From Bacillus altitudinis 41KF2b (lineage in GTDB: Bacteria; Bacillota; Bacilli; Bacillales; Bacillaceae), in the NCBI RefSeq assembly GCF_000691145.1, contig NZ_ASJC01000011.1, positions 22,719-86,718 of the forward strand: a DNA stretch of 64,000 nucleotides. Direction: 5' to 3'. The translations under genes were made by a program, and so were the position numbers. Of the stretch, positions 31,439 to 40,428 are shown piece by piece (within the stretch, counting starts at the first letter, position 1; each line of letters starts with the position of its first letter). The notes beneath the pieces were generated by a model. That model was not told the DNA's origin. It did not search any database and saw only the letters and a list, made by a program, of their open reading frames with translations.

Positions 31439-32833
31439 TTATTCGTCTAAACCAATTGACACATACTTCGTTTCTAAATAAGGCTCGATGCCTTCGATGC
31501 CGCCTTCACGACCAATACCGCTCTCTTTCATACCGCCGAAAGGTGCCTGCACAGCGGATGGTCCCCCGTCATTCCAGCCAATAATCCCGTAATCTAGATT
31601 CTCAGATATATAGAGGCCATTGCGGTAATTCTCTGTAAAGAAATAAGCCGCAAGTCCAAAAGGTGTATCATTTGCTAATTCAATGGCTTCATCTAAAGTG
31701 CTAAATGTCGTAATTGGTGCAACTGGACCAAACGTCTCTTCATGCATAATGTTCATTGAAGGGTCGACATGAGTTAGCACCGTCGGCTGAACAAAATAAT
31801 ACGACTTCTCCTCGTCAAAATGGGTATCGCCGCCGACAAGAACTTTCGCCCCTTTATCCATGGCATCTTGAATTTGGTCGACAATTTTATCGAAGCCTCG
31901 CTTATTGATAATCGGTCCGATGGACGTGCCTTCTTCAAACCCATTTCCTACTTTCAGCTTTCCCACTTCTTTGCTGAAGCTTTGCGCAAATGCTTCATGA
32001 ATTTCTTCATGGACGATTAAGCGATTGGCACAAACACACGTCTGGCCTGCATTACGGAATTTAGATGCCACTGCTTGTTTCACAGCCAATTCAAGGTTGG
32101 CGTCCTTATCTACGATCAGCGGGGCATGACCGCCAAGTTCCATAGAAACGTGCTTCACTGTGCTCGCACTGTTTTTGATGAGATGTTTTCCAACTGGTGT
32201 TGAACCAGTAAACGTGATCTTGCGGATCAATGGACTATCTGTGAAAATTTCCCCCACTTCTTTTCCATCTCCAATCACCCATTGCAAGGCTTCCTCTGGA
32301 ATTCCGGCTTCATGGCCTAATTTCACAAGCTCAATGGCCGTAAGCGGCGTGTCTTCAGCAGGTTTCACGATAAACGTACAGCCCGCCGCAAGCGCTGGTG
32401 CCGCCTTCCTTGTAATCATCGCCGCAGGGAAATTCCATGGTGTAATGGCGGCAACAGGACCGACTGGCTGTTTTGTGACAAATAGGCGTTTGTTTGTCGT
32501 ATGAGACGGGATCGTTCTGCCGTAAATCCGCTTTGCTTCCTCTGCGTACCATTCGATATATCCAGCGGCATAGACAATTTCTCCTAATGCTTCTTGATAC
32601 GGCTTCCCGTTTTCTTCTGTGATGATTTTTGCAAGTCTTTCTTTATGCTCGATCATGAGATCAAACCATTTGCGAATGATATTTGCACGTTCATGGGCTG
32701 ACGTTTTTGCCCATGTTTTGAATGCTTTGTGTGAGCGAGTGATCGCATCTTCAATCTGTTCTTTTGTATGCTGAGCAACTGAGGCAATTTCTTCTCCGGT
32801 TGCAGGATTATACACTTTGAGTTCGTTTGTCAT
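31439..32833 (-). CDS. gabD: Succinate-semialdehyde dehydrogenase
   Basis: A 464-residue aldehyde dehydrogenase that oxidises succinate semialdehyde to succinate with NAD(P)+, the last step of GABA use. [20 protein letters not shown] is the cofactor loop, [20 protein letters not shown] holds the general-base Glu, and [11 protein letters not shown] the catalytic Cys. Its start overlaps the permease gene by 26 bp, so it is translationally coupled. Order here is gabT, permease, gabD, unlike B. subtilis gabT-gabD. Confidence 0.93.
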   Translation of the reverse strand: MTNELKVYNPATGEEIASVAQHTKEQIEDAITRSHKAFKTWAKTSAHERANIIRKWFDLMIEHKERLAKIITEENGKPYQEALGEIVYAAGYIEWYAEEAKRIYGRTIPSHTTNKRLFVTKQPVGPVAAITPWNFPAAMITRKAAPALAAGCTFIVKPAEDTPLTAIELVKLGHEAGIPEEALQWVIGDGKEVGEIFTDSPLIRKITFTGSTPVGKHLIKNSASTVKHVSMELGGHAPLIVDKDANLELAVKQAVASKFRNAGQTCVCANRLIVHEEIHEAFAQSFSKEVGKLKVGNGFEEGTSIGPIINKRGFDKIVDQIQDAMDKGAKVLVGGDTHFDEEKSYYFVQPTVLTHVDPSMNIMHEETFGPVAPITTFSTLDEAIELANDTPFGLAAYFFTENYRNGLYISENLDYGIIGWNDGGPSAVQAPFGGMKESGIGREGGIEGIEPYLETKYVSIGLDE

Positions 32834-34196
32834 GCTCTATCTTCTCCTTCGTTCTTGGATTCATTACATATAGTATATACCCAATGAGTGCCCAACCTAA
32901 AAGCAAAATCCATTCAGCTGGCCATGATAAGGAAGCCGGCATCCCTGGAAAATAAAATGAAAGAAAAAGGAGACTGAGTCCAATGGCAAAAACGCCGGTC
33001 GTCCGCCAATATTTAATGCGGTATGGACGCTCAAGCTCAGGTTCTGTCTTGCGAAGTTTCATAAAGGCAATGGACACAATCAAATACCCAACGATGATGC
33101 CCACACCCCCTGCATTGACAATCCACACGAGGGCAGGTCGGCCTAGTAATGGTGCAAAAAAGGCCAATGCACCTAAGAACAAAATGGCATTTGTCGGAGT
33201 TTTATACTTCGGATGAATATACGCAAACCATTTGGAAATCATGCCTCTTTCCGCCATTGCGTAGAGGATACGGCTTGCACCAATGATAAATGCATTCCAG
33301 CTCGTCACAATGCCTGCTACACCACCAATGACAAGCACAGTCCCAAACGCCTGATGACCAAGAAGCTGTACCATGGCATCTGCTGTTGCTAGTGATGAAG
33401 CCTCAAGTTGACCTTTTGACAATCCTGCCGCTACTCCAAAGACAATGAGTAGATAAAATACAACCGCACTCACAATGGAGATAATCAAAATTCTCCCGAT
33501 GATTTTCTTCGGTGCGTTAATCTCCGCCGCTACCTGCGGGATGACATCAAACCCAACGAATAAAAAGGGAATCATCACTAACACAGCCATCAGACCGCCA
33601 ACCCCGCCTTGAAACATCGGCTCAAGGTTTGCAAAATCTCCATTAAATGTAGCTCCGCCTAATAGAAGAAAACCTGTCAGGATAATGGCCACTGTGAACA
33701 CCGATTGAAAAATAGCAGCAGGCTTTGCGCCAATGTAGTTCAGAGCTGTTAAAAACAGCGCACCGCCAGATCCAATCAATACCCATGTAAAGTAAACATC
33801 CCATCCTCCTATATTCCATAGGAAACCAACATGCTGTGTTGGAATGACATAGTCAATGACTGTCGGAAGTGCGACAGCTTCAAACGTAATCACGGACACA
33901 TAACCGAACAATACGCCCCATGCGGAGACAAACGCTGATTTAATCCCAAATGCCCGCTGGACAAAGACGAGTCCTCCGCCTGTTTCTGGAATCGCAGAGG
34001 AAAGCTCTGCATACGTTAGTCCAATAAAGATGACGAGAATGCCCCCTATGACAAAGGCAATCACACTTCCTAAAAATCCAGCTGTTAAAATCCAATCTCC
34101 CGAAAGTACAACCCAGCCCCAGCCAAGCATTGCACCAATGGATAAAAACAGTACGTCTGACTGCGACATGGTTTTAGCCATTTGTTGTTTTTGCAT
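32808..34196 (-). CDS. APC-superfamily amino-acid/amine permease in the gab operon
   Basis: A 462-residue, twelve-span permease. The first helix [18 protein letters not shown] carries a variant of the APC substrate-binding GSG/GWG loop, and [20 protein letters not shown] is the conserved helix 2-3 motif. It is not of the AAT type to which B. subtilis GabP belongs; it looks closer to the putrescine/amino-acid carriers. Genomic context, between gabT and gabD and under the GabR-type control region, suggests GABA or a related omega-amino acid as substrate. Confidence 0.82.
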   Translation of the reverse strand: MQKQQMAKTMSQSDVLFLSIGAMLGWGWVVLSGDWILTAGFLGSVIAFVIGGILVIFIGLTYAELSSAIPETGGGLVFVQRAFGIKSAFVSAWGVLFGYVSVITFEAVALPTVIDYVIPTQHVGFLWNIGGWDVYFTWVLIGSGGALFLTALNYIGAKPAAIFQSVFTVAIILTGFLLLGGATFNGDFANLEPMFQGGVGGLMAVLVMIPFLFVGFDVIPQVAAEINAPKKIIGRILIISIVSAVVFYLLIVFGVAAGLSKGQLEASSLATADAMVQLLGHQAFGTVLVIGGVAGIVTSWNAFIIGASRILYAMAERGMISKWFAYIHPKYKTPTNAILFLGALAFFAPLLGRPALVWIVNAGGVGIIVGYLIVSIAFMKLRKTEPELERPYRIKYWRTTGVFAIGLSLLFLSFYFPGMPASLSWPAEWILLLGWALIGYILYVMNPRTKEKIEHDKRTQSV

Positions 34197-34217
34197 ACAA
34201 CCATCCCCCTTTGTTGT

Positions 34218-35540
34218 TTAGCGTGCTGTGAAGGCGTCTTCGATAATCCCTAGTCCTTCTTGCAGCAGCTCATCTGTGATGACAAGTGGTGTTAAAAAGC
34301 GAATAATATTCCCATTGATCCCTGCTGTTAATAAGAGTAGTCCGTGCTTGTTTGCATAGGCTGCAATCGCTGCGGCTGTCTTCTTATCTGGTGTACGCGT
34401 TTTTTGATCTTCCACAATTTCAATGGCCGCCATTGCCCCTAATCGCCGGACTTCCCCGATGAATGAATACTGACTTCTCCACTCATTCGCTTTGTCCTCA
34501 ATGACTTGTCCAATGTGTTCAGATCGTTCATTCAGTTGTTCTGTTTCAATAATATCAAGTACTGCCAATGCCGCCACACAGCCTAATGGACTGCCAGCAT
34601 ACGTCCCCCCTAGCTCCCCTGGGTCCGCTGCATCAAGTAATTCTTTTCTGCCAACAACACCGCTCAGCGGCAGGCCAGCTGCAAGTGATTTTGACACAGT
34701 GATTAAGTCTGGCACCACATCGAAGTGTTCAATCGCAAAGTATTTCCCTGTTCTTGCGAATCCTGTTTGGATCTCATCTGCCACGAATACGATGCCATGC
34801 TGCTGACAGAATGAAGCAACGTGCTGGACAAAACGCTTCGATGGTACAATGAATCCGCCCTCCCCTTGGACTGGCTCCATCACCACACAAGCGACTGTTT
34901 CTGGTGCAACGGTTGCGACAAAGAATTGATTGAACTGATCAATAATGTATTCGTCGTAGGCTGCATCGCTTAATCCTTCAGGTTTTTGATAGTAATAAGG
35001 ATACGGCGCTTGATACACCTCTGACGCAAATGGGCCGAATCCAAATTTATAAGGCTTGACCTTGCTTGTCATGCTCATCGTCATATTCGTTCTTCCGTGG
35101 AACCCTCTTGTAAAAGAGACAACCGCTTGTCTTTTCGTATATTTACGGGCAATTTTCACTGCGTTTTCAACTGCTTCTGCACCTGAATTTAAGAAAATGG
35201 CTTTTTTGTCGTGGTCGCCTGGTGTGAGGTGGCATAGTTTTTCTGCCAATTCGATATAGGATTCGTACATCATGACATTAAATCCTGGGTGAATCAGGCT
35301 GTCTGCCTGTGCTTTGACTGCTTCCACAACCTTTGGATGGGAGTGTCCTACATTTAATGTACCGATGGCGCCTGCAAAATCGATAAAACGATTGCCATCA
35401 ATATCGAAAAGCTCGGCTCCCTTCCCTTTCGTTGCAAGATGACGGTTGCCATTACTTACGCCTCTTGCGACGTATTGATCTCTTTTCCCCTGCCATTCCT
35501 CTGTTGAAAAACGGTTTGTTGTCGTTTGACTCATTGTCAT
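34218..35540 (-). CDS. gabT: 4-aminobutyrate aminotransferase
   Basis: A 440-residue class III PLP transaminase that passes the amino group of GABA to 2-oxoglutarate. AIFLNSGAEAVENAVKIARK, SFTRGFHGRTNMTMSMTSK, VADEIQTGFARTGKYFA and the PLP Lys motif VSKSLAAGLPLSGVVGR are diagnostic. AAAGGGG precedes two near starts, ATG 35540 and ATG 35534. First gene of the leftward operon; divergent from gabR. Confidence 0.93.
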   Translation of the reverse strand: MTMSQTTTNRFSTEEWQGKRDQYVARGVSNGNRHLATKGKGAELFDIDGNRFIDFAGAIGTLNVGHSHPKVVEAVKAQADSLIHPGFNVMMYESYIELAEKLCHLTPGDHDKKAIFLNSGAEAVENAVKIARKYTKRQAVVSFTRGFHGRTNMTMSMTSKVKPYKFGFGPFASEVYQAPYPYYYQKPEGLSDAAYDEYIIDQFNQFFVATVAPETVACVVMEPVQGEGGFIVPSKRFVQHVASFCQQHGIVFVADEIQTGFARTGKYFAIEHFDVVPDLITVSKSLAAGLPLSGVVGRKELLDAADPGELGGTYAGSPLGCVAALAVLDIIETEQLNERSEHIGQVIEDKANEWRSQYSFIGEVRRLGAMAAIEIVEDQKTRTPDKKTAAAIAAYANKHGLLLLTAGINGNIIRFLTPLVITDELLQEGLGIIEDAFTAR

Positions 35541-35580
35541 CCATCCCCTTTATGTCTTTTTTATTATTCTGAATATTTTT

Positions 35581-35623
35581 TGGTATGATAGAAAGTACCA
35601 ATATCATTTTTTTCATGGTACCA
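35581..35623. promoter_or_regulatory. GabR-type operator region
   Basis: Between divergent gabT and gabR: TGGTAT (35581), AGTACCA (35594-35600) and GGTACCA (35617-35623). B. subtilis GabR binds direct ATACCA repeats in the same interval; here the two TACCA copies are 23 bp apart. MocR regulators repress themselves and, with GABA-PLP, activate gabT. Confidence 0.6.
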
Positions 35624-35642
35624 GAGAGGATGACATGGCGAG

Positions 35643-37067
35643 ATGCTGACAATTCAACTAGATCAATCAGGGGAAAACGGATTTATTTATCATCAAATTT
35701 ATACAAAAATTAAAGAGGAAATTTTAAACCGCAACCTGCAACCACACGATCAATTACCATCTAAACGAGAGTTAGCAGATACTTTAAACGTCAGCGTCAA
35801 TTCAGTAAATGGCGCCTATCAGCAGCTGCTTGCCGAGGGATATTTATATTCAGTTGAACGGAAAGGCTTTTTTGTGGAATCACTGGAAACATTTCATGAA
35901 TCAGGTCAACTGAAACCCTCTTCCCTTCCAGCGAATTTAAAAGAGAATCCGATTGAACGAAATGACTGGTATTCCTTTTCTCATATTTCTGTTGATACAG
36001 CCAATTTTCCTTTTAAAAGCTGGCTGAAAAGTGAGCAAAAAGCGATTCATCTCCACCAAGACGCCTTTGGTGAGCTGCCGCACCCACAAGGCGTCTATGA
36101 GCTGCGGGAAACAATTGCCCGGCTGATTGGACTTGCACGAGGGGTCAAATGCTACCCTGAACAGCTCATTTTAAGTGCAGGTACACAGTCGCTCATTCAT
36201 TCGTTATCTAGCATCCTTCCAGCTGATCAAATATATGGATTAGAAAACCCCGGCTACCGCAGACTGTATCAAATGCTGAAAAACAATCATCACCGGATTG
36301 AAACGATTGGCATTGATCAAAAAGGGGTGCGGATGAGCGATATTCAGAAGAAAGAGCCAAATGTGTTGATCATTACGCCTTCTCATCAGTTCCCTACAGG
36401 GGTGATCATGCCGATTTCCCGGCGGATACAGCTGTTAAACTGGGCAGCTGATCAGCCAGATCGCTATATCATTGAGGACGATTATGACAGTGAATTTAAG
36501 TACGGCACAGACAGCATACCGGCGCTGCAGAGCCTTGACCGCTATGACAAAGTCATTTATATGGGGACCTTTTCGAAATCATTGCTGCCCGGCTTGAGGA
36601 TCAGCTACATGGTGCTACCGCAACATTTATTAAGACGCTATAAGGAAGAACAGCACTTTTTCATCCAAACAGCCAATCTTTTTACACAATACACCCTTCT
36701 TTATTTTATAAAAGATGGCGCCTATCAGCGGCATATTAAAAGAATGAATGGGCTATATGAGGAAAAACGAAAACAGCTCATTGGAGAACTCGACACTGTC
36801 TTTCGTGACAATGTACGGATTATCGGGGAAAATGCAGGGCTGCATTTTATCGCAGAATTCCGCTCAGATCGTACGCAGCATGAGATTTTACAGCGTGCCA
36901 AAGACCGAAAGCTGAAAATGTACGGGATGGACCGTTTTACCCTTGATGAGCATGTGCCTGGTCACAAAGAAGGCTTTGTCCCGCTTGTCCTCGGTTTCTC
37001 TCATATGCGGCCAGAGGATATTAAGCCAGCGGTGAAACGCCTGTATGACTCGATTTATGGGAAATAA
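35643..37067 (+). CDS. gabR: MocR-family GABA-responsive regulator GabR
   Basis: A 474-residue MocR protein: GntR-type winged helix at the N-terminus (YTKIKEEILNRNLQPHDQLP, SKRELADTLNVSVNSVNGAY) linked to an aminotransferase-like PLP domain (about 110-470). YIIEDDYDSEFKYG binds the PLP ring and YMGTFSKSLLPGLRISYMV carries the Schiff-base Lys. It binds GABA and PLP and activates gabT-gabD. GAGAGGA is upstream; ATG 35643 is the first usable start (an ATG at 35635 is out of frame). Divergent position beside gabT is as in B. subtilis. Confidence 0.92.
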   Translation: MLTIQLDQSGENGFIYHQIYTKIKEEILNRNLQPHDQLPSKRELADTLNVSVNSVNGAYQQLLAEGYLYSVERKGFFVESLETFHESGQLKPSSLPANLKENPIERNDWYSFSHISVDTANFPFKSWLKSEQKAIHLHQDAFGELPHPQGVYELRETIARLIGLARGVKCYPEQLILSAGTQSLIHSLSSILPADQIYGLENPGYRRLYQMLKNNHHRIETIGIDQKGVRMSDIQKKEPNVLIITPSHQFPTGVIMPISRRIQLLNWAADQPDRYIIEDDYDSEFKYGTDSIPALQSLDRYDKVIYMGTFSKSLLPGLRISYMVLPQHLLRRYKEEQHFFIQTANLFTQYTLLYFIKDGAYQRHIKRMNGLYEEKRKQLIGELDTVFRDNVRIIGENAGLHFIAEFRSDRTQHEILQRAKDRKLKMYGMDRFTLDEHVPGHKEGFVPLVLGFSHMRPEDIKPAVKRLYDSIYGK

Positions 37068-37133
37068 AACAGCTCATGTAGATGAATCGTGGCACTCCTT
37101 TGACGGGACTAAACCCACAGAGGAGTGTTACGA

Positions 37134-37865
37134 TCACATTCTTTCATAAACGTAATAGTTGATGTGAATATTTTTTTCTAGCAATTTCACGAGTGTTTGA
37201 AGGCTTTTTAAGTTTGTTGGCAGTAACGCAATACCATCTCCCTGTTCAACGATTTTGATCATTCCTTCAAACGAATCTAACTCAAATAGGGTTCGATCAC
37301 CCAGCATACGCGTGGCCTCATGTCTTAATGGGCAAAGCTGATCACGATTCACGACCAATGAAATATCATCATCGTATATTTCTTTAGATTTTCCATACAC
37401 GTTCAATGCCAAGCTCTTTACCTCTTTTAATTGATATTCCGCTTTTTCCATTTGATTAAAAGAAATAATTTGATCATACACATCCTCTGTTAACTTTTTG
37501 TTGATCGTACTTGATGAAGCAATGATAAAATCAGTGGCTTGAATATCCTCTAAAACATGCTGCTCGTATAAAACGTTAAATAGAAGTTCAGAGCATAAAA
37601 CGGTCTTTTTCTGTGAAGTCAATTTTTGTTGAATGTCCTTCGTTTCTTTTACGATTTTTTGAGCGTATTGATAAAATAAATCCCCCTGTCCTGTTGAACT
37701 GATTCCATGATGATGCCGGATAAAAAATGTTGCATCATATAAAGTTTCAAGCGCTTTAATTCTTTGAGAAATATTGGATTGCGCATACCCTAAAGCTTTA
37801 GCCGCTTGATTAATCGATTCTTTTTGATACACCTCTATAAAAATAATCAAATCATTTATATTCAT
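37134..37865 (-). CDS. LysR-like regulator, short form
   Basis: About 243 residues: a LysR-type HTH (DLIIFIEVYQKESINQAAKA, YAQSNISQRIKALETLYDAT) and a reduced effector region that retains VNRDQLCPLRHEATRM and IVEQGDGIALLP. Full LysR proteins have about 300 residues; here the substrate-binding domain is partly lost. ATG 37865 is best spaced from TAGGTG. The DUF4865 gene is divergent 100 bp away, a pairing common in bacilli, so this is probably its regulator. Confidence 0.8.
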   Translation of the reverse strand: MNINDLIIFIEVYQKESINQAAKALGYAQSNISQRIKALETLYDATFFIRHHHGISSTGQGDLFYQYAQKIVKETKDIQQKLTSQKKTVLCSELLFNVLYEQHVLEDIQATDFIIASSSTINKKLTEDVYDQIISFNQMEKAEYQLKEVKSLALNVYGKSKEIYDDDISLVVNRDQLCPLRHEATRMLGDRTLFELDSFEGMIKIVEQGDGIALLPTNLKSLQTLVKLLEKNIHINYYVYERM

Positions 37866-37964
37866 CATGATCACCTATCACTTTTTGTGATAACAATAAC
37901 ACAAATATGTATTATTCAACTGGTTTGAAGTCGATTATGATGGCTATTGAAAGGGAGTGTTTCA

Positions 37965-38516
37965 ATGCATGCCATGCAATATCATGTGGATCTGCCTGCG
38001 GATTATGATATGAATATCATTAGAAAAAGAGTACTGAACAATGGATGGAAAACAGATGGATATCAGGATTTATTATTTAAAGCTTATTTGATCACTGAAA
38101 AAGACAAAAATAGAAGTTTACACAATGGCTATTGCCCATTGTATATTTGGAAACAATCTGAGGGCATGACGGATTTTGTGTTTAAGGGGTCATTTGATCA
38201 TATTTTACGTTCTTTTGGCTGGAAACAAATCAATATTGGCATCACGTATTCCGTTCATTTAACAGATGATTTTCATCGTAGCACATTCGTTCTTGAAGAG
38301 TATGTGACGATTCATCCTACTGATTGCCTGGAAAACCTAGATATCGCTCATCTCTTTTCCCATTTTAACGACAATAAGGGGGAAGTCATCGTATATAACC
38401 CCGATAAATGGAAATGCGTCAGATATTCTTTTCTAGACTCATTGCCAGTGAATATAGAGAAGCAAATTCACACTTATGAGATTATCCATCTGTCTATGGA
38501 TCATTCAATGGCCTAA
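37965..38516 (+). CDS. DUF4865-family protein
   Basis: ATG 37965 follows AAGGGAG by 8 nt. A 183-residue protein opening MHAMQYHVDLPADYDMNIIR, with KRVLNNGWKTDGYQDLLFKA and GIMP-less antibiotic-biosynthesis-monooxygenase-like layout; the family is known only as DUF4865. It is soluble and lacks a signal peptide. It is paired with the divergent LysR-like gene. Enzymatic role unknown. Confidence 0.7.
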   Translation: MHAMQYHVDLPADYDMNIIRKRVLNNGWKTDGYQDLLFKAYLITEKDKNRSLHNGYCPLYIWKQSEGMTDFVFKGSFDHILRSFGWKQINIGITYSVHLTDDFHRSTFVLEEYVTIHPTDCLENLDIAHLFSHFNDNKGEVIVYNPDKWKCVRYSFLDSLPVNIEKQIHTYEIIHLSMDHSMA

Positions 38517-38540
38517 TTCCGTTTTACACGAGACGCATCA

Positions 38541-38578
38541 CAAATCCCCAAGGTTACAATGCCTTGGGGATTTGTCAT
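38541..38578. terminator. Terminator between DUF4865 gene and arsR-like gene
   Basis: CAAATCCCCAAGG and CCTTGGGGATTTG form a 13-bp stem followed by TCATTT; both directions are possible. Confidence 0.8.
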
Positions 38579-38597
38579 TTGTTGATGCAAGATTCTC

Positions 38598-38909
38598 TTA
38601 CCACCGCTCCTTGTCTACAGCTAAAACGGATGACAAGAGGCCTGGAAAAGCGGTATCAATGTCGTCCTTTCTGAGAGAGTAGTAACGGTGCTTCCCGTCA
38701 ATTCTCACTTTCACGATGCCTGCTTCTCTTAGTACTTTAAAGTGATGCGACAGCGTGGATTTGGCAATGTTCATATGATACGTACCACATGTCCTCTCAC
38801 CCGCTTCTGCTAAGCAGCGGACAATCTCCAGCCGAACAGGGTCAGCCAATGCTTGCAGCACAGAAATGAGTCTCATGTTTTCTTGGGTTGGATGATTTGG
38901 ATTATTCAT
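38598..38909 (-). CDS. ArsR-family winged-helix repressor
   Basis: A 103-residue ArsR/SmtB-type protein: [20 protein letters not shown], then [20 protein letters not shown] and [20 protein letters not shown]. No CxC arsenic motif is present; the lone Cys are C35 and nearby C41, so a metal sensor role is doubtful. The start is odd: ATG 38909 lies inside a perfect inverted repeat (ATACGAT-6 nt-ATCGTAT) and has no ribosome site; the next ATG (38876) lacks one too. No target gene is obvious beside it. Confidence 0.8.
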   Translation of the reverse strand: MNNPNHPTQENMRLISVLQALADPVRLEIVRCLAEAGERTCGTYHMNIAKSTLSHHFKVLREAGIVKVRIDGKHRYYSLRKDDIDTAFPGLLSSVLAVDKERW

Positions 38910-38927
38910 ACGATAAATGTATCGTAT
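38908..38927 (-). promoter_or_regulatory. Inverted repeat over the arsR-like start codon
   Basis: ATACGAT-AAATGT-ATCGTAT, a perfect 7-bp inverted repeat overlapping the start codon. It is a likely autoregulatory operator, and TACGAT within it could serve as -10 of a leaderless message. Confidence 0.5.
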
Positions 38928-39032
38928 TTTGTTCTAACATACAATCTCGTTACTCGCCTATGACATTGTAACGCGACAACCTATGGAAACGACTATGACT
39001 CATAGACACTATTTTGAAGGGAAGAACCTTAT

Positions 39033-39407
39033 TTGACACGGACAATATGGACTTGCTTATTCATGCTCTTATTGGCAACGAGCTTATGCGCCTGCCAATC
39101 TGTTCAGCAATTTGAGTCAAAACCACCTAGTGCAGAAGAGTTATTAACTCTCGATCCACAGGCAGATTTATTTCAATGGGAAGAAACGATCTATGAAACA
39201 AACATAGATTGGACAAAATCATTAAATGTAACAAAACACCAGCAAGTAGGTGTCATTCAGAAAACAGCTGCCAAACATTTTGAACATGGAACAGCTTCTC
39301 GGTTGAAAAAAGGAACACCTATTTACTCTGTCAAGGAGCGGAAAGACCTTTTGATCATCGAACGTAACGGACAAATCCACATATATGCCGCACATGCGGA
39401 AGGATAA
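39033..39407 (+). CDS. Small lipoprotein of unknown function
   Basis: A 124-residue protein starting at TTG 39033 after AAGGGAAG. A lipoprotein signal (CLFMLLLATSLCAC, lipobox with the acylated Cys at about residue 19-21) is followed by DPQADLFQWEETIYETNIDW and a small beta-rich domain (TKHQQVGVIQKTAAKHFEHG ... IYSVKERKDLLIIERNGQIH). It probably hangs on the outer face of the membrane. Family not recognised by name. It is monocistronic with a terminator. Confidence 0.7.
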   Translation: MTRTIWTCLFMLLLATSLCACQSVQQFESKPPSAEELLTLDPQADLFQWEETIYETNIDWTKSLNVTKHQQVGVIQKTAAKHFEHGTASRLKKGTPIYSVKERKDLLIIERNGQIHIYAAHAEG

Positions 39408-39409
39408 AT

Positions 39410-39437
39410 ACCTGTCATTGGGCCAGGTATTTTTTTA
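39410..39437 (+). terminator. Terminator of the lipoprotein gene
   Basis: ATACCTG and CAGGTAT with a 10-nt loop, then TTTTTT. Confidence 0.7.
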
Positions 39438-39448
39438 AGTTCATTTTC

Positions 39449-39519
39449 TTGTCATGTGCCATTGGTTTTGTTATCATAGCAAAAGTGACCACTCGGTTTC
39501 CATTGTGACCATATGGTTT
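39449..39519 (+). promoter_or_regulatory. ycnC-ycnB promoter and tandem operator
   Basis: -35 TTGTCA (39449-39454), 17-bp spacer, -10 TATCAT (39472-39477). From about +1, two direct repeats 20 bp apart follow: GTGACCACTCGGTTT (39485-39499) and GTGACCATATGGTTT (39505-39519), each with an ACC/GGT dyad. This fits a TetR repressor controlling its own operon. Confidence 0.7.
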
Positions 39520-39545
39520 TGCCGATTCGGAAAGGACTTATGAAG

Positions 39546-40412
39546 ATGAACGAAAAGCAAGAAGAGATTTTGCGGGTATCGAAGAAATTATTTTCTCAAA
39601 AAGGCTATATGAGTGTCTCCATGCAGTCAATTGCTGATGCCTGTAAAATATCAAAAGCGTCTATTTATAAACTGTTTGATTCAAAGGAAGCTCTTCTATT
39701 GGAACTGATTAAATACAATCAGCGCAAAATGAGAGAGATTTCTCAGATCATTCATTCCGAAACGACGCTGTCCAAAAAGGAAAAATTCACAAAAAAAATT
39801 AAGCTTGAGCTTGAAGAGTTTAAAGAGAATCATAAATTTTTGAATATGCTGTCCTTTGAAGCTTTTTCACAGCATTCGCCCATCGTCATTAAGCATTTAC
39901 GTGAGACACGCTCCATTATCATGCAGCGGCACAGAGACATCATTTTAAGCACATATGGTGAATCTGTTGCGCCTTATGTGTGGGATCTTGTGATTGTCCT
40001 CAACGGATTAATGAGAGAATTCATCTTGATGTTGGCGATTGAGCACAAGAACATCCAATTAGAAAATGCCGCCGAAATGATCATCGGTGTGATGGACCGT
40101 GTATCAATAAAGCCTTGCTCCATTGAGCCTGTGCTAACAGATCAGCTGATGGACTCTTATTTGCTTTCCACACAGGAAGAATATGATGAAGAAAAGCTTG
40201 TCATCTCGTACTTAACAAAGATGAAACAAGAGCTTCACACACTAGCAAACGGAGAAGAAAAGGACGATCTCCTCTCTGCGTTTGAACTGCTGAGTCAAGA
40301 ACTGTCAAAGGACCAACCGAGAACCTTTTTAATTAGCTCATTGCTTGATTATTTAGGCAAACACAGCGTCTTATCTCAAAACGTGTCACAGCTGAAAAGC
40401 ATTATTTTATAG
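39546..40412 (+). CDS. ycnC: TetR-family repressor YcnC
   Basis: A 288-residue TetR protein. The HTH (LRVSKKLFSQKGYMSVSMQS, IADACKISKASIYKLFDSKE) is followed by an unusually long ligand domain (about 60-288), the same size as B. subtilis YcnC. ATG 39546 lies 9 nt after AAAGGA; ATG 39540 is too close. The adjacent ycnB exporter gene and the tandem operator at +1 suggest that it represses the two-gene operon until a drug-like ligand binds. Confidence 0.85.
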   Translation: MNEKQEEILRVSKKLFSQKGYMSVSMQSIADACKISKASIYKLFDSKEALLLELIKYNQRKMREISQIIHSETTLSKKEKFTKKIKLELEEFKENHKFLNMLSFEAFSQHSPIVIKHLRETRSIIMQRHRDIILSTYGESVAPYVWDLVIVLNGLMREFILMLAIEHKNIQLENAAEMIIGVMDRVSIKPCSIEPVLTDQLMDSYLLSTQEEYDEEKLVISYLTKMKQELHTLANGEEKDDLLSAFELLSQELSKDQPRTFLISSLLDYLGKHSVLSQNVSQLKSIIL

Positions 40413-40428
40413 ATAAAGAAGGGATAAT

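Noticed and set aside
37080..37133. GGCACTCCT/AGGAGTG hairpin after gabR as a terminator
   Set aside because: The stem is fair but has a long loop and no T run on either strand, so I did not list it as a feature.
39501..39545. Upstream starts for ycnC at 39513 or 39540
   Set aside because: 39513 lies within the operator and has no ribosome site; 39540 is only 3 nt from AAAGGA. ATG 39546 has proper spacing.
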